Shown here: positions 34,700-43,523 of the stretch, piece after piece
How positions within the stretch are numbered: the stretch's first letter is position 1
Layout of the letters: each line of letters begins with the position of its first letter
Source: Pelagibius sp965227505
GTDB taxonomy: Bacteria; Pseudomonadota; Alphaproteobacteria; Kiloniellales; Kiloniellaceae
Assembly: GCF_965227505.1 (NCBI RefSeq)
Contig: NZ_OZ245757.1
Coordinates: 1,550,001 to 1,614,000, forward strand
Reading direction: 5' to 3'
Length of the DNA: 64,000 nucleotides
Program-made: the position numbers and the translations under genes
Notes under the pieces: model-generated
The model's database searches: none
Told to the model about the DNA's origin: nothing
What the model saw: only the letters and a program-made list of their open reading frames with translations

Positions 34700-35323
34700 G
34701 GCTGCTGCCAGGGACCTCCGCGGTGCTCGGGTCGCCACCAAGGACCGGATACGAAACCCGCACGCAGATTAATCCAATCAGCGAAGGCTTGCCTTACAGC
34801 AGGCGCCCTTGCCACAGCTTCAAGGCTGCAACCGTGCGTGATAGGACATGAGAAACCTGGCACTGCGTACGTCGCCTTGAGGGCCAAGCCTTATTGTTTT
34901 CGACCGACCGCTGGCGGGCTTGCCTCTCGACAGAACCGGCGTCTTGCCCGAATGAAGGGATTACCTTGCACATTGATACCTTCGCGGTCCAACGCGGCCA
35001 GAGCGACACATCAAAATACGCCGCGCAATATGCCCGACTATTGACTATGAAATAGGTAGGCTGCGCACTTAACTATCGCTGGCCATCTTACGATGCAAGG
35101 CGGTGGGGAACGTTTCCAGCGACAAACACTCCCTCCAAGTCTCCGTTGCTTTGCCCGTCAGCGTTGTTGGCCGTCGGCAAACCGGCTTCAGATGCAGTCG
35201 CAGGCAACCTCGGTCCGGTCAAAACGAAGAAGCCAGGGCATGTGGCAAGTGCGCCGCATGGAACCGGCGGACCTTCCTGCCACCGCCCGACCGCGTTGCG
35301 CTCTTCGGCAAGGAGATGGATAG
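34700..35323. other. Intergenic region with conserved 68-bp element
   Basis: About 620 bp. Its main feature is the segment 35013-35080 shared with the aconitase promoter. Open frames between it and the ATP-grasp gene have no ribosome site or recognisable family. Confidence 0.5.
35013..35080 (+). promoter_or_regulatory. Conserved 68-bp promoter element, copy 2
   Basis: Gapless counterpart of 17843-17910. The core ACTATTGACTATGAAATAG (35037-35055) differs from copy 1 at two bases. It lies about 245 bp before the ATP-grasp start, so either the leader is long or the element acts at a distance. Confidence 0.5.
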
Positions 35324-36580
35324 ATGTCAAGAGACCTGCTCGTTCTGATTGAGACCGGCATACGGTCAGGGCCCAGGTTCGTTCGCGAAGCCCGACGCCT
35401 CGGCCTTCATCCCGTTTTGCTGGCGCGCAATCCGAGTCGACTGAATTACGTTACAGCCGGTGAAGTCGACGCGGTCGTCGTTGATACCGGCGACACTCAA
35501 GCGGTTCTTCATGCCTGCACACAGCTGACTTCCAGCGACACAATTGCGGGCGTTACGACAACCTCCGAGCCTCACGTTGCCACGGTCGCAGCAGTCTGCC
35601 ACCATCTCGGTCTTCCGGGCCCAGACCACAGCGCCGTTACACGTTGCACAGACAAGTTCATTCAGCGTGAGCGGCTGGCACAGGCGGGCATTGCAACGCC
35701 GGCGTACCGCCTGGCGACCGACGTGAAGCTTGCTGCCAAGTTCGCCAGGGAAATCGGACTACCGGTCATAGTCAAGCCGGTTACCGGGCGCGGTAGTTCC
35801 GGTGTGCGGCTTTGTCGTGACACTGATGAGGTGATTGAGCAGACCAACTTCCTGCTCGCCGGCAATCAATACCGGCCCTCTCCGCCAAAGGTATTGATTG
35901 AAGAGTTTGTGATCGGACCCTTTTGCGATGTAGAGACCCTCAACGGCCAGTCAGTCGGCGTTACAGGCGGCGACTTTTGCGAGCTTCCCTACTTTACATA
36001 CAGCGCCTTCAACTTCCCAGCCGAGCTTCCCAGCAAAGACGAGAAATCCGCCGTCGCAGTGGTTGAGCGGGCACTGCAAGCCCTGAACCTTGGCTGGGGG
36101 CCGGTCAACACAGAACTTCGTATATCGAAAGACGGGCCTGTCATCATCGAAGTCAATCCGCGCATGTCAGGTTCCGTAGTCCCTGATCTCATCAAGCTCG
36201 CCAGCGGACTGGACATCGTCGCTGAGGCAATCAAGATCGCCACCGGCCGTGCCGCGGTTCTTCGCAGAATCAGGTCACATACCGCAGCAGTCCGCTACCT
36301 AATGGCAGACAGGGAAGGTGTTCTGGGTCGGATTGAAGGAATCGAGAAGGCACTGAAGGTGCCTGACATTGTGGAGATAGTTGTTTCCGCGAGTGAAGGA
36401 GACTACGTAGCCCGGCAGGGCGATACGCGCGACCACCTTGGCTATGTGGTCGCAGCCTCGCCCAGCCCGGAGCGAACTGCAATGGCACTGCAAAAGGCTT
36501 GCAACCTGATACGGATACCGCTGGGCGATCATAAGCAGAAGCGCCCTTTGGCTGAAACTGTGGCTGCGCCTACTGCCTGA
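35324..36580 (+). CDS. ATP-grasp family carboxylate-amine ligase
   Basis: 418 residues. After a Rossmann-like pre-ATP-grasp domain (ITTTSEPHVATVAAVCHHLGLPG) comes the ATP-grasp fold: DKFIQRERLAQAGIATP, the ATP lid VIVKPVTGRGSSGVRL, LIEEFVIGPFCDVET and the metal-binding VIIEVNPRMSGS. Such enzymes join an acyl phosphate made from a carboxylate to an amine, as in L-amino acid ligases and carbamoyl-phosphate-like synthetases; the C-terminal ~100 residues resemble the extra domain of dipeptide ligases. AAGGAGA precedes ATG 35324. Neighbours (EctC-like cupin, MFS exporter) suggest small-molecule biosynthesis. The substrates are unknown. Confidence 0.85.
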   Translation: MSRDLLVLIETGIRSGPRFVREARRLGLHPVLLARNPSRLNYVTAGEVDAVVVDTGDTQAVLHACTQLTSSDTIAGVTTTSEPHVATVAAVCHHLGLPGPDHSAVTRCTDKFIQRERLAQAGIATPAYRLATDVKLAAKFAREIGLPVIVKPVTGRGSSGVRLCRDTDEVIEQTNFLLAGNQYRPSPPKVLIEEFVIGPFCDVETLNGQSVGVTGGDFCELPYFTYSAFNFPAELPSKDEKSAVAVVERALQALNLGWGPVNTELRISKDGPVIIEVNPRMSGSVVPDLIKLASGLDIVAEAIKIATGRAAVLRRIRSHTAAVRYLMADREGVLGRIEGIEKALKVPDIVEIVVSASEGDYVARQGDTRDHLGYVVAASPSPERTAMALQKACNLIRIPLGDHKQKRPLAETVAAPTA

Positions 36581-36724
36581 GACAAGGGAGACATACACAG
36601 CAGTTCAAGACCCGGCAGCGCCTGTCATAGCGTCCTCTGTAACCCCGGACCTGCCATGGGGACGCGCGGACCCTGGCAGGGCGCTATCGGATACGGTGCT
36701 GACTTCGGCAGCTTCCTTGAAGAA

Positions 36725-36747
36725 ACCGGCCGGCGCGGCGCGCCGGT
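36725..36747 (+). terminator. GC-rich inverted repeat between ATP-grasp and MFS genes
   Basis: ACCGGC (36725-36730) and GCCGGT (36742-36747) flank a further GC-rich self-complementary core. No T-run follows. It could attenuate or stabilise the transcript; alternative foldings exist. Confidence 0.3.
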
Positions 36748-36768
36748 CACAAAGCCGGCGAGGAGGCG

Positions 36769-38085
36769 ATGAAATCAAAACAGATCATCCATGGCAGCGG
36801 CTGGCGGGTACTTCTCATCTGTCTGATGATTCTTGCCACAAAGTGTGGCCGCAGTATGTACTTCGTCATCGTATCGTGGCTCGCGTTGCACATTACCGGC
36901 GACGTCGCCTCTGTCGGTCTTGTGCTCGTCTGGTGGCCACTTCTCAGCCTGACACTTGGCCCGCTCATGGGCGCCGTCATCGATCGCTTCAATCGCTGCA
37001 ATCTCTTCATTCTTGGCGAGGGGTTGAGACTTGGTGCGATTGTCGGACTCCTCCTTGCCAGTTCCTTTGGTCCGCCAAGTGAGGCCGACGAAGGGATCTC
37101 AATGGTTGCGCTCCACCTGACCGCCTGCATGGTATCACTTGGGTCTCTCTTCTCGCTGCCGGCGACCCAGGGACTGCTCCAGGCAGTCGGAAGAGAATCA
37201 TTGACGCGCATCGTTGCACTCGGAGCGTCCGTTCACCAATTCGGGAGCATCTCCGGCGCCGCGTTGGGGGGGCTCACCGTGGCTCTTCTTGGCTTTGAAG
37301 CCGCCTTGTCAATTGTCGCCACTTGCTGCCTTGCCGCTATGGCATTCGCTGCACCGCTACACCGCGACGGAGATCTCCTTTCAAGTGATGAGGCACCGTC
37401 CTATTCCACCGCTGTCATGGATGGGGTCCGCCTTGTCTTCCGCGACCAGCAGCTTCTGATCGCTTGCCTTGCGATTGCATTGCTTTGGTCTGCCGCACAG
37501 ATGTCTACGGTTCTGCTGGCTGCCTTCACGCGATTTGAACTTGGCCTGGGGGCCGACGCGTATGGCTGGATCGACGCTATGTGGGGCGTTGGAGCGATCA
37601 TTGCCGGTTTTCTTATGGTAAGGCTATCGCACCATCTTCCAGAACGATATCTGCGACGCTTCGGCTTGCTATTCCTCGCGGGCGCAACGGCCTGTTTCTC
37701 GGCTGCCGGTGAGCTTTGGTCAGCGTTGGTGCTGCATGGTCTTATGGGCATGGCCTTCGCAGCGAACCGCATCGTGTATGACACCTACATTCTCAAAACA
37801 GTCGAGAGCGGGATGGTGGGTCGTGTTCGCAACAACATCCAGGCCGCAATCGGCACCATGGGTATCTTGGTCTATCTGTTGCCAAGTCTCTATGAAGGTC
37901 ACTCTGTTCGCTTGGCCTACATGGTCTTCGCCGGATTTCTCGCTGTGTCGGCCGTCGCTTTGGTGCTGTGGCGCTATCGGCTCAACAAGGCGAAAACGCC
38001 TGACGCTCAGTTCTCACACGTAGATAGCGGCGGGGGAACGTCCACCCAAGTGAGGCCAAAGCGGGCTAATGACATGGCGCATTGA
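36769..38085 (+). CDS. MFS transporter (MFS_3/EntS-type exporter)
   Basis: Major facilitator protein of 438 residues with about 12 hydrophobic segments. The cytoplasmic loop after helix 2, GPLMGAVIDRFNR, is the family motif A variant (G-x-x-x-D-R), and the overall pattern (YFVIVSWLALHITGDVASVGLV at the start) fits the MFS_3 group, which includes the enterobactin exporter EntS. This suggests export of a small hydrophilic product. AGGAGG lies only two bases before the ATG, an unusually tight spacing. It follows the ATP-grasp gene by 188 bp on the same strand. Confidence 0.85.
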   Translation: MKSKQIIHGSGWRVLLICLMILATKCGRSMYFVIVSWLALHITGDVASVGLVLVWWPLLSLTLGPLMGAVIDRFNRCNLFILGEGLRLGAIVGLLLASSFGPPSEADEGISMVALHLTACMVSLGSLFSLPATQGLLQAVGRESLTRIVALGASVHQFGSISGAALGGLTVALLGFEAALSIVATCCLAAMAFAAPLHRDGDLLSSDEAPSYSTAVMDGVRLVFRDQQLLIACLAIALLWSAAQMSTVLLAAFTRFELGLGADAYGWIDAMWGVGAIIAGFLMVRLSHHLPERYLRRFGLLFLAGATACFSAAGELWSALVLHGLMGMAFAANRIVYDTYILKTVESGMVGRVRNNIQAAIGTMGILVYLLPSLYEGHSVRLAYMVFAGFLAVSAVALVLWRYRLNKAKTPDAQFSHVDSGGGTSTQVRPKRANDMAH

Positions 38086-38212
38086 ACGCAGGCTATCCAT
38101 AAACGCCAGTGGACACGGGACCCAGGGCAATCCGGGCTCTATCTGAGCGGTTCGCAAAGTCTCAGGGATCTAGGCAAGCCTGATAGGAAAGCCGGCACCA
38201 AGGGCGGGTCTG

Positions 38213-39763
38213 TTAAAGGCAAGATAAAGAGCTTGCGCTCAATACGACACCCCTTTGGCTGTTCCTCGGCCACTGCGCCGCACTCAATGCACCCATGAGC
38301 ATCGATGCCTGTTGAACAGTCAGGTCGCAGAAGCTCTCCAGCATGACCGGCTCACCCTCGACCGGCTCCGGCAGAGAACTCGCGACACCAGGTCGCGGAG
38401 CGAAATGATCGATCATGTAGTCCGACAGGGTCTTCTCAGCCTTCGGTCTCCAGTCTTCAACAATCTGCTCAATGCGCTGCCTCATTATCTCGGGTCTACC
38501 GATCAGAGTGGTGGTCTCATCGCGAACCCGGCTCATAAGACGGGCCAGGCAGTCGACGTCGCCCGGTAAGGACCGTTGCGGGCAAAGGTTGAAGACAGCC
38601 GCCGGCAGCAGCACGTTGAACACCGGTGCTACTTCCGGCAGCTCTCGAATCACGGGGCGAAAGAGCTTGCGGAGGTACTTGGTGAGGCTGCTGAAGTACC
38701 CACGTGCACGGGGCGGATAGCCCGCCATGGGAATCCCGCCCCAATGCAGATGAGGATTGCAGGGTCGGGACAGCTCGCGTGGCACTTCGCCAATCGTGGG
38801 ATAGTGGCTGTACAGGACTGACTTGAGCAGTTGGACAAGTGAGTTGGCGAGAAGCGGCATCTGCGCCGGAAGATCTCCGATTTGTTCCAACAGGCGCTCA
38901 GGCTGTGCAGCCATTGAGATCGGCAGCCAGGCGTGATCTATGACTTCCTCGACACCGGAATAGTGGACAGAGTTCATTTCAAAACCTCTGCCGCTGACTC
39001 TGAGCGCACACCGCGTAACATCGCCATCCAGAGTCACACAGCGATCAAGGATGCGCCCGAGCATGCTTTCCGGCCGACCCTGAACTCGGGCATCCTCGAG
39101 CAACACGCGAAGGATTCTCCGCACGAGACGGTCGTGGCTGGCAAAAAGGGTCGATTCAAAGTGAAACTCGGCAAGCTTACGAAGAGCGTCTCGATGCAAC
39201 CGAGTGAGGGGCAGGAGCTGACCGTCCCTGGAAGTTAGCGTGAATGGCGTGAACAGCGGGCGACCTCGGTCCCTCGGACAAAAGCCGGTTCCATCCCAGG
39301 TGAACAACGGTAAGATCTCTCGCTCTGCACGATCTACCAAGGAGCCGGGCAAATAGCTCCAGTCACCGTACCCGCAGGCCTCTGCTTCGGTCTGATTGAA
39401 GTCGAAAACAAGTGGGTAACCCAGACGCTTGGGACCAAAGGCAATATGATTGTAATCACGCGCACCTGCACGCCCGTGAACCATATTGGCCCAATTGCCG
39501 ATGTGACCGGTTCGCGGAGGATACAGAAACGGGCATTGGCGTAGAGTATCGACTAGGGAGCCTATCCGGACCTCGGAGTTACCCATATGCACCCAATCGA
39601 ATTCAAGCTCACGACTGGAAAACAGGTCCATCGAGCGGTCGCTAAGCTTTGGCTTGTGCGCGACCTGCTCAAACATTCCGATCGATCGAAGCAGCTGTTC
39701 GACATAGCCGGATGGAATTGAGAGATCTCCTACTATCTCTGATGCTGTCACCTCGCCCTCCAT
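38213..39763 (-). CDS. Hypothetical protein, 516 residues, family not recognised
   Basis: A long frame with good codon structure on the opposite strand to its neighbours. I do not recognise a family. No signal peptide or membrane span is apparent. Aromatic- and His-rich blocks stand out: CPFLYPPRTGHIGNWANMVHG, RDYNHIAFGPKRLGYPLVFD, GYGDWSYLPGS, and NPHLHWGGIPMAGYPPRARGYF; the middle is helical and Leu/Arg-rich. The C-terminal ~60 residues look disordered. Start is uncertain: ATG 39763 has no ribosome site, while GTG 39751 follows GGAGGG. It lies between the MFS exporter and the CapA-like gene and may belong to the same locus. Confidence 0.6.
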   Translation of the reverse strand: MEGEVTASEIVGDLSIPSGYVEQLLRSIGMFEQVAHKPKLSDRSMDLFSSRELEFDWVHMGNSEVRIGSLVDTLRQCPFLYPPRTGHIGNWANMVHGRAGARDYNHIAFGPKRLGYPLVFDFNQTEAEACGYGDWSYLPGSLVDRAEREILPLFTWDGTGFCPRDRGRPLFTPFTLTSRDGQLLPLTRLHRDALRKLAEFHFESTLFASHDRLVRRILRVLLEDARVQGRPESMLGRILDRCVTLDGDVTRCALRVSGRGFEMNSVHYSGVEEVIDHAWLPISMAAQPERLLEQIGDLPAQMPLLANSLVQLLKSVLYSHYPTIGEVPRELSRPCNPHLHWGGIPMAGYPPRARGYFSSLTKYLRKLFRPVIRELPEVAPVFNVLLPAAVFNLCPQRSLPGDVDCLARLMSRVRDETTTLIGRPEIMRQRIEQIVEDWRPKAEKTLSDYMIDHFAPRPGVASSLPEPVEGEPVMLESFCDLTVQQASMLMGALSAAQWPRNSQRGVVLSASSLSCL

Positions 39764-40164
39764 GTCCAGAAGCGACCTGAAGAGCCCGCTCCTTCACAAA
39801 GACCCTGGTCTGAGCTTTCCGGACTTCGGATCTCACTGCAGAACTTGCTGATCATTTGATGGTGGCAACCTGCCTGTGCACTTCTGCTTCGGGAGAAAGC
39901 AGCGCAATCTATACTCAGTATCTGGAGAATATATGGTACCGAATATCGCCTTTTATTCTTTGGTGTCTCCCCCGGTTTTCTATAATTCTGTTTCCGTGTC
40001 GGTGCCATTGACAAGCAGGAAGACGCATTTTCTGACACCAGTCCAGGTCTCTCCATCGCCAGAACCCCGATTGACGCCCGGCCACAGAATCGTGCCTGGC
40101 CAGCTTCACGAGAGCCTGCAAATCGAATAGCCCTTCTGAGTCAGGCGACGTTGGAGGCGCACGG
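39764..40164. other. Divergent intergenic region, hypothetical gene / CapA-like gene
   Basis: About 400 bp, AT-rich around 39900-39985, presumably holding divergent promoters. No palindrome of the GntR type and no gene seen. Confidence 0.5.
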
Positions 40165-41196
40165 ATGGATCAAACGCTCATCTTGACCGGCGACGTCAAT
40201 CTGCAGGGCGTTACGGACCCAAACGTGGTCTTCGCCCGAATATCTGACCTCACGCGATCGGCTGACCTACTCTTTGGAAACCTTGAGTGTTGCTTCTACG
40301 AGGCTTCTGCCCATAACCCGTCCGAACGCGAGGGCTTCTATGCCCACCCCGATGTCGCCAAAGCTCTCGTGCTCGCTGGCTTTGACGTTGTCGGTACGGC
40401 GAATAACGTGACCTATGGGGAAAAGGCGATCGTCGCGTCCTTGACAAAACTGGACGAGTTGGGGATCGCCCACACAGGCGCCGGGTGCAATCGTATTGAA
40501 GCCTCTCGCCCGGCCATCGTCAGCAGGGCAGGAACCAAGTACGGCTTCTTACAGCGAACATCCATCTATTGGCCCCGAAACCACGAAGCGTCGTCGAACG
40601 CACCGGGCGTTGCCGTCATCAAGGGACACACCGCCTATCAGGTTGACGACTACGCCGCAAACCGGCCCGGATATCCGCCCAAAGTAGTCACATGGACTGA
40701 TTCGGCGCAACTAGCCGCCTATAGAATGGAATTGGCCGCGTTATCGCGCGAGGTTGACTTCTTGATTGCTTCCCACCACTGGGGTGTTGGCAGGACCGTC
40801 CTGGACTATCAGATCGAAATAGCACACGCTGCTATAGATTCAGGAGCGGATATTGTGCTCGGGCACGGCCCTCATCAGCCACTTGGAATTGAAATCTACA
40901 AGGACCGACCGGTTGTGTACGGCACTGGTTGCTTTTCTTTCGACGTTGGACACCACACACAGCTCACCAATTGGATTGGCTATTTTGTAAAGGTTCACTT
41001 GAGGGAAAGAACACCCTATGAGGTCTCCATTCAATTGGTTCGACGCACGGAGAAAAACGAGACTGTTCTCCGTGAGCCCGCTGAGGAGCCCAAGGCGGTA
41101 AACGAAATCCTGGAGCGATCTGCTGCTCTCGGGACCAAGCTCACCATCGAGAAGGACCGGATTCTGGTCTGGCAATGCTCTCCGAAGTTGGCGTGA
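40165..41196 (+). CDS. CapA family protein (metallophosphatase-fold)
   Basis: 343 residues matching the CapA/PgsA (poly-gamma-glutamate synthesis) family, which has a calcineurin-like fold: LTGDVNLQG, LLFGNLECCFY, GTANNVTYGEKAI, LIASHHWGVG, VLGHGPHQPLGIEIY and VVYGTGCFSFD. The usual ANNH(S/T)-D motif reads ANNVTYG, so one putative metal-ligand His is missing. No signal peptide or membrane anchor is seen, unlike membrane-bound CapA. TTGGAGG lies seven bases before the ATG. Cytoplasmic relatives occur in peptide-like biosynthetic loci, and the nearby ATP-grasp enzyme fits that, but the role here is inferred. Confidence 0.82.
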   Translation: MDQTLILTGDVNLQGVTDPNVVFARISDLTRSADLLFGNLECCFYEASAHNPSEREGFYAHPDVAKALVLAGFDVVGTANNVTYGEKAIVASLTKLDELGIAHTGAGCNRIEASRPAIVSRAGTKYGFLQRTSIYWPRNHEASSNAPGVAVIKGHTAYQVDDYAANRPGYPPKVVTWTDSAQLAAYRMELAALSREVDFLIASHHWGVGRTVLDYQIEIAHAAIDSGADIVLGHGPHQPLGIEIYKDRPVVYGTGCFSFDVGHHTQLTNWIGYFVKVHLRERTPYEVSIQLVRRTEKNETVLREPAEEPKAVNEILERSAALGTKLTIEKDRILVWQCSPKLA

Positions 41197-41489
41197 TCAC
41201 AGCCTCTAGCCCTTGTGCGGGCACGACAGTGTGCACGGCACAGGGGTCATGGTGCAGACACCATCCGCGGGCAGGCCGCATCCGTCATGTTCCAGTGCAG
41301 CGCCCCGGCGCGCATGGCGCCCCGAAAGGGTATCGCCCGGTATCCCCTGCCCTCGGCCATTTCGATCAGCCAGGCCCGATCACTCCACGTTGACGGCGTC
41401 TTGGGTTTGCATGACTGTTGTCTGGTCCCCTGTTGCCCGTTCGACAGGTCCAACAGCACCGCCACGCAAGATCTCCCAGGAATGCCCCC

Positions 41490-41951
41490 ATGACAGAGTT
41501 ATCGTTCCGCCGCGCCGTCCGCGCGGATCTGCCGGCAATCATCGCACTTTTGAGCGACGACGCGCTGGGCAGCGGCCGCGAAGACCCGGCCCAGCCGCCC
41601 AACCCGCGTTATCTCGAAGCCTTCGAGGCCATCGACGACGACCCGAACCAGTACCTCGCCGTGGCTGCGGCGGGCGAGACCATCATCGGCTGCCTGCAGC
41701 TCAGCTTCATCCCCGGCCTGTCCCGCCTCGGCATGTGGCGCGGCCAGATCGAAAGCGTGCGCATAGCCGCTGCGCAGCGCGGCGGGGGCATCGGCCGGCG
41801 GATGTTCGAATGGGCCATCGACGAATGCCGCCGACGCGGTTGCGGCCTCGTCCAGCTCACCACCGACAAGACCCGCCCGGAGGCGCTGCGTTTCTACGAA
41901 GGCCTCGGCTTCCAGGCCAGTCACGAGGGCATGAAGCTGACGCTGACATGA
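41490..41951 (+). CDS. GNAT family N-acetyltransferase
   Basis: 153 residues with the full GNAT core: FRRAVRADLPAIIALLSDD at the start, acetyl-CoA strand IESVRIAAAQRGGGIGRRMFEWAI and PEALRFYEGLGFQASHEGMKL at the end. The fold matches the small YhhY/PhnO-like stand-alone acetyltransferases; the acceptor amine is unknown. ATG 41490 follows AGGA. It converges with the aldehyde dehydrogenase gene and is not evidently part of an operon. GC content rises again here to the window average. Confidence 0.85.
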   Translation: MTELSFRRAVRADLPAIIALLSDDALGSGREDPAQPPNPRYLEAFEAIDDDPNQYLAVAAAGETIIGCLQLSFIPGLSRLGMWRGQIESVRIAAAQRGGGIGRRMFEWAIDECRRRGCGLVQLTTDKTRPEALRFYEGLGFQASHEGMKLTLT

Positions 41952-42028
41952 GAGCGCGCCACGGGCCGGCCAGAGGAGCCGAGCTGATCTGAACAGCACC
42001 GGCACCTCGCCGTCCGACAACGGCCGCC

Positions 42029-43519
42029 CTAAATGCGTGCGGCGACGCCCTTGGTCCGGCAATAGCTCAGCAGACCCTCGAGGCCCTTTTCCCGGCCGAA
42101 CCCGGACTTCTTGTTTCCGCCGAAGGGCACCTCGATGCCTCCCGCGAAGTACTCGTTGATGTAGACCTGCCCCGCATCCAGGCGCCGAGCCATGCGGTGC
42201 GCGAGCGCGAAGTTGGCGGTGTAGACACCGGCCACCAGCGCGTACTGGCTGTTGTTGGCGAGATCGAGGGCGTGGTCCGCGTCCTCGGCAATCTGCACCG
42301 TCAGGACAGGGCCGAAGATCTCCTCCTGCACCAGCTCGTCGTCCGGGTCGCGGGCGCCGACGATGGTCGGCTGAAAGAACCATCCTTTGCCGGTCTCCGG
42401 GTCCACCGTCTCGGCGCCGCCGGTGGCCACTTCAACCCCCCGCTCCCGGGCGCGCCCGACAAAGCCCGAAATGCGGGCGAGCTGTTCGGCCGAGTTTACC
42501 GGACCGAGCTGGGGGTTTCTGAGGCCGTGCCCGAGCGTCAGCTTCTCGGCGCGCCGGCAAAGCTCCTCGACGAAGCTGTCGTGCAGACTGCGCTCGACAA
42601 TGAGGCGGGAACCGGCAGAGCAGATCTGTCCGGCGTTTTCGAAGATCGCCCCCATCACGCCGCCGAGCGCGGCTTCACGGTCGCAGTCGCCCAGGACGAC
42701 CACCGGGGACTTGCCGCCGAGTTCCAGCACGACACGGGTCACGTTGTCCGCCGCCGCCTTCATGACGGCCGTGCCGCTTGCGACCGAGCCGGTGAAGGTG
42801 ATGTGATCGACCCCTCCGTGGGCCGCCAGCGGCGCCCCGGCCTCGGCGCCGGTTCCGGTCACCACGTTGCAAACACCGGCGGGCAGGCCGGCCTGCGTCA
42901 GGATCTCCGCCAGCCTCAACGCGGTGAAGGGGGTCTGCTCGGCGGGCTTGGCAACCACTGCGCAGCCGGCGGCCAGCGCCGGGGCGATGCCCCTGGCCGC
43001 CGTGGAGATCGGGAAGTTCCAGGGAATGATCTGCGCCGCCACGCCGACCGGCTCGTGCAGGCTGTAGCCGAGGTATGCAGGGCCGAGGGGAAAGGTATCG
43101 CCCTGCAGTTTGTCGCAGGCGCCGCCATAGTATTCGAAGGCGCGGGCGGCGCCCTGCACGTCGCCCTGCGCCTCGCCGATGGGCTTGCCGCTGTCGAGGC
43201 ACTCGATCACCGCCAGACCCGCCGCATTCTCACGGATCAGCTCGGCGGCACGATAGAGTATGCGTCCGCGTTCGGCGGCGGGCGTATCCCGCCAGACGGT
43301 CTCAAAGGCCCGCCGCGCAGAGGCCACGGCGGCATCCACATCGGCGGCATCCCCGCGGGCGAACTCGGCAAAGGCCTCGGCACGGCCCGGGTCCAGGCTC
43401 TGCATCACGCGGCCGGAGGCCGCCACCGAATACGCTCCGTCGATGAAGTGGCCTTGCGGCAGGCCGGGAATCGTTCCGCTGGACAGCGCGTCATCGATGA
43501 ACTGCTTTTGGGTCTTCAT
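42029..43519 (-). CDS. NAD(P)-dependent aldehyde dehydrogenase
   Basis: ALDH superfamily, 496 residues. Catalytic residues are Cys300 (NAGQICSAG), Glu266 (ELGGKSP) and Asn169 (PWNFP); the cofactor-binding FTGSVASG and the C-terminal EEIFGPVL and PFGGNKKSGFG motifs are present. It oxidises an aldehyde to its acid, most similar to betaine-aldehyde or gamma-aminobutyraldehyde types. It is followed on the same strand by an enolase-superfamily gene read from upstream, only a few bases apart, so the two form an operon (enolase first). With the amine oxidase and Pot importer nearby, an aminoaldehyde substrate is plausible. Confidence 0.9.
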   Translation of the reverse strand: MKTQKQFIDDALSSGTIPGLPQGHFIDGAYSVAASGRVMQSLDPGRAEAFAEFARGDAADVDAAVASARRAFETVWRDTPAAERGRILYRAAELIRENAAGLAVIECLDSGKPIGEAQGDVQGAARAFEYYGGACDKLQGDTFPLGPAYLGYSLHEPVGVAAQIIPWNFPISTAARGIAPALAAGCAVVAKPAEQTPFTALRLAEILTQAGLPAGVCNVVTGTGAEAGAPLAAHGGVDHITFTGSVASGTAVMKAAADNVTRVVLELGGKSPVVVLGDCDREAALGGVMGAIFENAGQICSAGSRLIVERSLHDSFVEELCRRAEKLTLGHGLRNPQLGPVNSAEQLARISGFVGRARERGVEVATGGAETVDPETGKGWFFQPTIVGARDPDDELVQEEIFGPVLTVQIAEDADHALDLANNSQYALVAGVYTANFALAHRMARRLDAGQVYINEYFAGGIEVPFGGNKKSGFGREKGLEGLLSYCRTKGVAARI

Positions 43520-43523
43520 CGGA

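Noticed and set aside
34794..35009. Possible transposase remnant in the intergenic region before the ATP-grasp gene
   Set aside because: No DDE or HTH motif and no terminal repeats; composition explains the frame.
35088..35330. Minus-strand frame whose end (GDLEGVFVAGNV) faintly recalls flavoprotein C-termini
   Set aside because: The rest shows no fold or motifs, and the segment is short; not enough for a pseudogene call.
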